A stretch of 64,000 bases of DNA. Origin: Telmatactis stephensoni (lineage: Eukaryota > Cnidaria > Anthozoa > Actiniaria > Isophelliidae). The position numbers and the translations under genes are program-made. Below the pieces are notes generated by a model that ran no database searches, was not told the origin of the DNA, and was given only the letters and a program-made list of their open reading frames with translations. Positions 58,515 to 64,000 of this stretch are shown piece by piece. Positions within the stretch are counted from its first letter, which is position 1. Every line of letters starts with the position of its first letter. The stretch is taken from positions 270,501-334,500 of the forward strand of contig JALIZF010001500.1 in NCBI GenBank assembly GCA_029948255.1. Direction: 5' to 3'.

Positions 58515-60368
58515 TCAGTAACAGCAAGCATTAGTCGTTAAAATGTTACGAGAAGAGCAGCATTTAAGACAGATGGATTTCCAAGTGTTAAAAGTGTTAA
58601 TATCAAAGGCAGTCTTAAGAGCATTAGTATAATAAGCAATTAACTGTGTTTTAAATTGCTTAAGAGAGTTACAAGAGCGAAGAGAGACAGGAAGATTATT
58701 CCAAAGCTTAGGTAAACGGTTAAAATAACTAGTTTGAAAAAGTTTAGTTCGGCACTTAGGAATCAGTAGGTCAAAAGCAGAACTGTTACAAGTAGAACGA
58801 CACAAAACCCTAAACTGTACAAACTCGTGAATAGGAAAATCGAAGTGACCTAAGCGACATTTATAATAGAAAATAAGATCCATAATTTCATGCTGATAAG
58901 TAATCGGCAGTAAATTTAACTTTACTAAATGATCATTGTAACTTGTGGTGTCACTCCACTTAAGATTTAAAATAAACTTAGTTGCCCTCCTCTGGACACT
59001 TTCTATCCTAGAAATATTTCCTATGGACTGAGGAGCCCACAACTCACTTGCATAATCTAAATGTGATCTTACATAAGCTAAGTATAACGATCTTCGAATA
59101 GTGGGATCAAAGCTGCTCGGACTATGTCTACGTAAGAAACCCAACATACGATAACATTTAGAGATGACGTTATTAATATGAGCATCCCATTTCAAATCAT
59201 GTGATATTAAAATTCCTAAGTCCTTCTGAGATTCTGTATGAGCTAATGAATCAGATCCTATTTTATATATATATTCAATAGGGTTCTTTTTACGCGTAAC
59301 AGTCAATACTTCACATTTAGAAGAATTGAAGCACAGTTTCCAGTCTTGACTCCAACTACTTAAGTTATCCAGATCATCTTGTAAAGAAATGCAGTCGTCA
59401 GTGCTGGTTATTATTTTACAACACTTTGAGTCGTCAGCAAATAGAACTAAGGTGTTATCAACATATGAAGGCAGATCGTTTACGTAGAGAAGGAACAGAA
59501 GCGGTCCCAATATGCTGCCCTGGGGTACTCCTGATAGCACTGGAAGGCTGCTGGAAGTAATTCCTTGCACAATGCAACGTTGGCTTCGATCCTTCAAGTA
59601 GCTTTCAAACCAGCGCAGAATCGAGTCAGAGATACCATAGTGACAAAGTTTGAACAGTAGTCTATTGTGGGAGACACTGTCAAATGCTTTAGCCAGGTCT
59701 AGATAGATAATGTCTGTTTGCATACCTTTATCCAAATTTTGTCCTACATTGTGATAGAATGATAGCAGCTGTGTGACCGTTGAACGTCCTTTAAGAAACC
59801 CATGTTGACAGTCAGTGAATGAATCTATTAGGTGGGCTTTCACACGGTTGAATATAGACCGTTCAAGAACTTTAGAAATCACACAAAGTAGTGAGATTGG
59901 TCGATAGTTAGATACATCTTCCCTTTTTCCTTTCTTGTACACTGGAACAACAAGCGACATTTTCCATTCTCTAGGTACAACACCAAGAGAAAGGGACAAG
60001 TTGAACAGTCCACATAATGAAGGCGTTAGCTCTTCTGAACACTCCTTAATAACGAATGACGGCAGTTTATCTGGTCCAGGAGCCTTATGAGGATTAACCA
60101 GTTTTAGCGCTTCTAGTACCTCTGTCTCAGTGAGGATGATACTGTCCAACAAAGGGATGTTGACAGCACTTGGAATTCGCAACGAAGATGGTAGTTCGTC
60201 ATCATCTTTAGTAAAAGTGGAAAAGAAAAAGTTGTTGAACGCTTCAGCCTTGTCGACTTCGGATGTGAAAGAACTTTTATTATAAGTGACTCTTGCTGGA
60301 ATAGTCAGTCTTCGTCTTGCAGCGAAAGTACGACCAGAAACGCTTAGGATTATCCTTGATAGATTCAC
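58515..60368 (-). pseudogene. LINE reverse transcriptase part of ORF2
   Basis: An open frame of 617 codons. The polymerase motifs are visible in order: HKAPGPDKLPSFVIKEC, SLVVPVYKKGKREDVSNYRP, DIIYLDLAKAFDSVSHNRLL, GVPQGSILGPLLFLLYVNDL and the catalytic FADDS. The thumb and C-terminal region follow (YLAYVRSHLDYASELWAPQ, YFNRLPKLWNNLPVSLR). The true reading comes from the endonuclease frame upstream: similarity starts at about TIPARVTYN (60,300), so the first 20 residues are out of frame. One indel near 60,305-60,315 separates the two. The core motifs look intact. Confidence 0.85.
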
Positions 60369-61698
60369 CCAACGCCTTTGTATATTCCTTGAATTTCATA
60401 TCTATCAGGTGTTTTAACTCTCTACGAAGCTGTTTAAACTTATCCCACATTGTGGAGCTATTTGATCTTTTTGCAGATCGACGAGCCGTTTCTTTCCTTT
60501 TGAGGAGGTGAATAACGTCTCCATCAAACCAAGGAGGAGTTTCAGATGATCTTGCCTTAACTTTAGGTACATGGGCATCAATAATGTTAGTGAGTTCAGT
60601 TTTCCAAGTATTCCAGGCCTCATCCACGTTTGGGATATTAGAACTCTCCAATAATGTAATAGACTGACGAATGGCATCTTTTAGGCGGGATAGATTACAG
60701 GCTTTGAAATTGTAAACATAGCGTGTTTTCTTTCTCATTCGACGATTCCATACAATCACGTCAAATTCCAGGAGGTGATGATCTGTAGAGATTCCAACGC
60801 TGTCAGGTGAAAGTGATTCAATATTCGTTAAGCGTTCAGGTTCATTAGATATTATGAGATCCAAGATGTTGCTTTTGTTATTCGAGAAATGTGTTGGAAG
60901 ACAATTAACTTGGAAGAATGAACATTCCTTTAAACTTTCACAAAATGCAAATTCGTCGGATGTAACTGAGTTGGTGAATCCACAATTAGCAGTCCATTCA
61001 AGGTTTGGAAAGTTGAAGTCACCTAAAATAATAGAATGACTTCTTGAGATCTTGGTTGAATTTAACAAGAACTTGGAAAAACTTTGAATAAACTCACAAC
61101 TGCTGTCAGGCGGTCTGTAGAACACACTTAATAAAATCTTGGAAGTTCCCTTCAAGTTAATTTCTATGCATAGCATTTCTAGTTTTGTCTCCAAATCATG
61201 TCTTCTTGCCAGTGGAAGATTATTTCTCACGGCTAGCAGCACACCTCCTCCAACTCTTACCGTTCTGTCACGTCTGAATATGGTATAACCTCTATCCAGA
61301 ATTTCACTGTCCATGATTGAGTCGTTCAGCCAGGTCTCCGTTACAGCTATCACATCATAATTTCCCCCATATACAAACTTTTGAAAGGCAACAAGTTGAC
61401 AAGTTCTTTCATAGTGACTGCCATCAGCGCTCAGGGTCTCGTGAAAGCTTTTCAGGCTTCGAGCGTTAACTAAAACGCATTTGAGACTAGACTTCTTACA
61501 GGACCTTGCAACTCGATTTTTCGTACCCGTGGGTTGTTGAGACGGACCAGGATTAGAAGCAACATCACAACAAATCGCGAAGTAGGCTTCCAGCTTGACA
61601 TGAGAGTCAAAGGGCAAAGCAACCACGTTTGAACCACGTTTACTCTGTTTAAGTACAGCAAACTTCAGAGAGGAGGCACAACGATATTTTAGTTGCAA
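60280..61698 (-). pseudogene. LINE ORF2 N-terminal part: 2A-like peptide and APE endonuclease
   Basis: An open frame of 472 codons. Residues 45-52 read DVASNPGP, close to the 2A consensus D-x-E-x-N-P-G-P but with Ala for Glu. The endonuclease follows: KCVLVNARSLKSFHE, VIAVTETWLNDSI, SVFYRPPDSSCEF, ILGDFNFPNLEW and STDHHLLEFDV, which hold the Asn, Glu, Asp and His positions of the APE fold. The last residues (NPKRFWSYFRCKTKT) lead directly into the polymerase in the next frame. The frame change is the only obvious lesion. The endonuclease nicks target DNA to prime reverse transcription. Confidence 0.85.
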
Positions 61699-61715
61699 AA
61701 TAGGTCTGCAATATA

Positions 61716-61784
61716 GTTATAATCGTCCTGATGAGTTATAAGTCGTTCTGATGAGTTATATGTCGTCATGATGAGTTATACGAG
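61716..61784 (-). repeat. Resumed right subterminal array, about 3 copies
   Basis: TAATCGTCCTGATGAGTTAT, AAGTCGTTCTGATGAGTTAT and ATGTCGTCATGATGAGTTAT continue the array interrupted at 58,013. They join the terminal inverted repeat at ACGAGTTGTGGGA. Confidence 0.85.
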
Positions 61785-61913
61785 TTGTGGGACTTTTCGG
61801 GGAAAAAATATAAAATTGGAAAAGTGTTTTTTAAAATTGTTCAATAGAACTGTTTTTATGAGATACTCAAAAGAAAATCACGAAATATGCATGGCCCTTA
61901 TCAGCCACCGTAC
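61785..61913. repeat. Right terminal inverted repeat of the composite element
   Basis: This is the reverse complement of 35,099-35,227, ending GCCCTTATCAGCCACCGTAC. The right flank CTCATGGTTTGTTAATTCAT is foldback sequence, continuous with the interrupted copy at 34,388-35,098. Confidence 0.85.
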
Positions 61914-61998
61914 TCATGGTTTGTTAATTCATTCAAAACAACACCTTTCTATCTGTTGCAAAATTCCGCACGGGATCCAGACTTTTGGGAATAGACCT
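61914..61998 (+). mobile_element. TTAA foldback element, continuation of the split copy
   Basis: TGGTTTGTTAATTCATTCAA, CTATCTGTTGCAAAATTCCG and CACGGGATCCAGACTTTTGG match the inner part of the foldback's left arm (42,685-42,757). It stops at GGGAATAGACC, near the loop, so the whole right arm of this copy is missing. Together with 34,388-35,098 it shows where the composite landed. Confidence 0.8.
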
Positions 61999-63484
61999 TT
62001 TTGCTTCATCGCTCTTTTCGGACTTCGTGCTCTCTAAGACAAAGGGTGATAATTATTTTCCCATGGAATGTGCTTTTCTTTGATCAAGATGGCAAATGCC
62101 CAAGTTAAACGTGCTAAACATATCAAACAATTGTATGTCGTTCGTTGGGGTTCCTGTGTATTTTCATTGGGTTGCCTGTGCACCCACTTGCGAGGTAGCT
62201 AAGCCAAAATGGCCGACAGGATATTGTTGAAGTGTTTATTCTCTACAATTTCTGCAAGTTTCAAGCCAAAATCTTAACATTAAGTGTCATTGTCAGAACA
62301 TCCCGGGCAGATCCAAAAGATCGGGGTCGCCCGATTTACTCTGTTCTTTGACCACTAGTAGACTATCCGATAGGGTGAAGAACCGTGCCATTAAAAGTTT
62401 CTTAGGCCTTTTATCTTCCGAGATTGACCACCCCCCTCTGTTTTGGACTCCTGAAGGACTTTGAGACCACTAAATTTTACGGTCACATTGGGGACCTCAG
62501 CAACGAATAATGCCTTGTCATGAGCAACTTTCACATTTTGTGAGGGATATTTAGTCTATAAATGAGCTATTCTGAGGAGATGAGTCAATTTTGAAAAGTT
62601 GCAAAAATTTGAGCGGCTTTGGAAATTTGCATACGAAACTTATCTACCTGCAGATCGTAAAATTTGTCATTTTTAAAGACCATTTTCTCAAAAGTGCGGC
62701 AGTTATTTTCCAAATAAATGACAGATTATTAAAGCAGTATACTTGATTATAACGAAACTGTAGAGTTAAAATTGGGATCTATAATACTTCGGGCGTGATT
62801 TCCTTCCAAATTTGACAAAATCACTGTTGCGAAGGCGTTGTCGCGTCTAATATTCACTTCCGGTCAACCCATAAATTCTTCTTTCCGCAGCACTAAATGC
62901 CGTCAATTCTCCCACAATACTTTTTGAAACCTGAATTAAGTTCAAACTTAATTGTTTGAAACAATAAAATATTTATTTGACTTAATATTTATTCCATCAC
63001 ACAAAATATACCTTCGGATTTATGCTCTGAAAAATAGTTCATCCCGGCGTTGTGGATTTCCACACAATTAATAATAGTATGTAAATCGTCACGTTTACCT
63101 TGAATAGCAGAGAAAGACACAAGTAGAAAGAGATTAAAAGCTATTAAATTTGTGATATAATGCTTCAGTGAAATATTCGATTTTCAAGTGTATTTTCTAC
63201 TTTTGTCGAAACTAATTTGCATAAGAACCTGTCACGCAACGAGGTCAACTATTTCGAATCCCGCATCGCGTTATAATGAAAGCTCCCGTTTTGTTCCTTT
63301 TTGTTTGAACTGTTACTTTTCCAAACTAACAAAAAATGGCAATATGGCTGGATGTTACTGGTAAGCTTTTGGGAACTGGAGTTGCTTTGTCACTGAGACT
63401 GTAAAATTAGGTGCCATATTGTGTGACTGATTGTGAATGTCGATAACCGGGTTTTGATTGTGCAATCTGTCTTTTCCATGCACA
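61999..63484. other. No gene recognised; likely 5' flank of the next element
   Basis: The stretch has no domain-bearing frame. Near 62,150-62,192, GGTTCCTGTG and GGGTTGCCTGTGC echo the recurrent CACAGG motif. A block AACATATCAAACAATTGTATGTCGTTC (62,115) is shared with 26,553-26,580. Part of this DNA may be the left arm of the transposon that carries the following exon, but I cannot place its end. Confidence 0.35.
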
Positions 63485-63899
63485 ATGGCGGTAGAAGTAA
63501 GTTGCTCGTTCGTAGCAGAGAATTCTCCATGTGGTCTTGTTGGTGTTGGTTCAACTCTAGTTCCGTTATCAGCATGTACTCAAGATATGACATCTCATCT
63601 AGTAAGCTTACAAGTTACTGGTAAACGTGGACGGGGAAAGACCGTGCTGTCTGAAAAGGATTTAATTTTGAATCGCTCAGGATTGTTTCATTATGATAGT
63701 CATGAGGTAGAGGTTATGACAATCTGCCCAAAACATCGCAAAAGCTTCACCACTGATTGGCAAGGGCGCAAAAGTCGTGTGTGTAGCTATCCTGCACATA
63801 AAGGACCCAGAAAACAACTAAAGCTTCCCCGTAGAGTAAATGCGTCCATGTCTGCAGAAATCCATCAACTGTTTGACTCAGTTGTCCCAATTGGTTCTG
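63485..63899 (+). CDS. First exon of a second transposase-like gene, continues past the window
   Basis: The frame from ATG 63,485 (context ACAATGGCG) to a splice donor at 63,899 (TCTG|GTAAGT) encodes 138 residues. The Cys/His-containing stretch VEVMTICPKHRKSFTTDWQG followed by SRVCSYPAHKGPRK parallels NCSCHRDEFGTRW in the first exon of the minus-strand gene at 28,453-32,733. The end, RVNASMSAEIHQLFDSVVPI, is typical of how I remember this coral family beginning. The Cys and His residues could bind zinc. The reading frame is open and better preserved than the 28-33 kb copy. The rest of the gene is outside the window. Confidence 0.55.
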
Positions 63900-64000
63900 G
63901 TAAGTTATTTAACAGAAATTTCATTCTTTTACCGAATACTGAATAATATTGAACGCACCGCAAAAGATGTTGCGTTTAAAAGTGGGAACAGTTTTTTCAC

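Larger units (their letters stand above)
58014..61715 (-). mobile_element. CR1/Rex-like LINE inserted in the right repeat array
   Basis: The 20 bp array stops at 58,013 and resumes at 61,716, so the interval is an insertion of 3.7 kb. Read on the minus strand it encodes a 2A-like peptide, an APE endonuclease and a reverse transcriptase, and ends in a (TAAA)n tail at 58,014-58,036. About 450 bp of AT-rich 3' untranslated DNA precede the tail. Short tandem tails are typical of CR1-group LINEs. I could not define a target duplication because the target is repetitive. No ORF1 is present, so the 5' end may be truncated. Confidence 0.8.
35099..61913. mobile_element. Composite 26.8 kb IS3EU-like transposon with four nested insertions
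   Basis: The end GTACGGTGGCTGATAAGGGC at 35,099 faces its exact complement ending at 61,913. The inverted repeat extends about 128 bp on each side, to the CCCACAACTCGTATAACTCA boundary. Next inside lie arrays of a 20 bp repeat. Own genes: a HECT-type gene (36,219-41,076, plus) and a DDE integrase (56,327-57,577, minus). Later insertions: foldback 41,947-43,594, DIRS 43,597-48,354, TTAA transposon 48,896-56,081, LINE 58,014-61,715. Subtracting them leaves about 9.5 kb. No target duplication is clear; compared with the intact foldback about 20-25 bp of target is missing. The IS3EU label is from memory of integrase-plus-HECT elements. Confidence 0.75.

Overview
The window looks like nuclear DNA of an anthozoan cnidarian, probably a coral or close relative. 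It is AT-rich, has spliced genes with GT-AG introns, and is packed with transposon families whose proteins I associate with coral and anemone genomes. That assignment rests on recognising protein families from memory. I found no convincing host gene, no rRNA, no intact tRNA and no CRISPR array. Almost everything recognisable is mobile DNA of several ages, much of it nested.

Layout. 1-13,977: mainly non-autonomous inverted-repeat elements: a TTAA-flanked element nested in a 1.5 kb TIR element at 2.0-3.5 kb, a 2.1 kb long-arm element at 5.2-7.4 kb, a foldback at 8.2-10.0 kb, and a LINE 3' relic at 10.6-11.0 kb. 13,978-17,046: a tRNA-like SINE sequence, then a decayed DIRS-type retrotransposon broken by a fragment of a 2A-bearing LINE. 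17-27 kb: MITEs, hairpins and dispersed repeats, including a second TTAA element of 2.3 kb. 27,169-34,383: a TTAA-flanked transposon with about 1 kb terminal inverted repeats and a decayed multi-exon minus-strand transposase-like gene.

35,099-61,913 is one 26.8 kb composite. Its outer layer is a DNA transposon of about 9.5 kb net, with 128 bp inverted ends, arrays of a 20 bp repeat just inside each end, a HECT-type ubiquitin-ligase gene on the left and a DDE integrase on the right. It resembles the IS3EU class. Four later insertions expanded it: a TTAA foldback (41,947-43,594), a nearly complete DIRS element (43,597-48,354), a 7.2 kb TTAA transposon (48,896-56,081) and a LINE (58,014-61,715). 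The composite itself sits inside another copy of the TTAA foldback, with its left part at 34,388-35,098 and a remnant at 61,914-61,998.

The most striking gene is the ten-exon gene at 49,031-55,306. Its exons join without a stop or phase error into 868 codons. They encode a Mutator-like/Kolobok-like transposase domain followed by a DEDDh exonuclease with its acidic residues and histidine present. The gene looks intact although its introns hold at least four smaller transposons. The host element's ends (TTAA, then GGACGTTCGGGACCC) resemble those of the two non-autonomous TTAA elements, so it is a plausible driver of that family. 62-64 kb ends with the first exon of another member of the transposase-like family seen at 28-33 kb.
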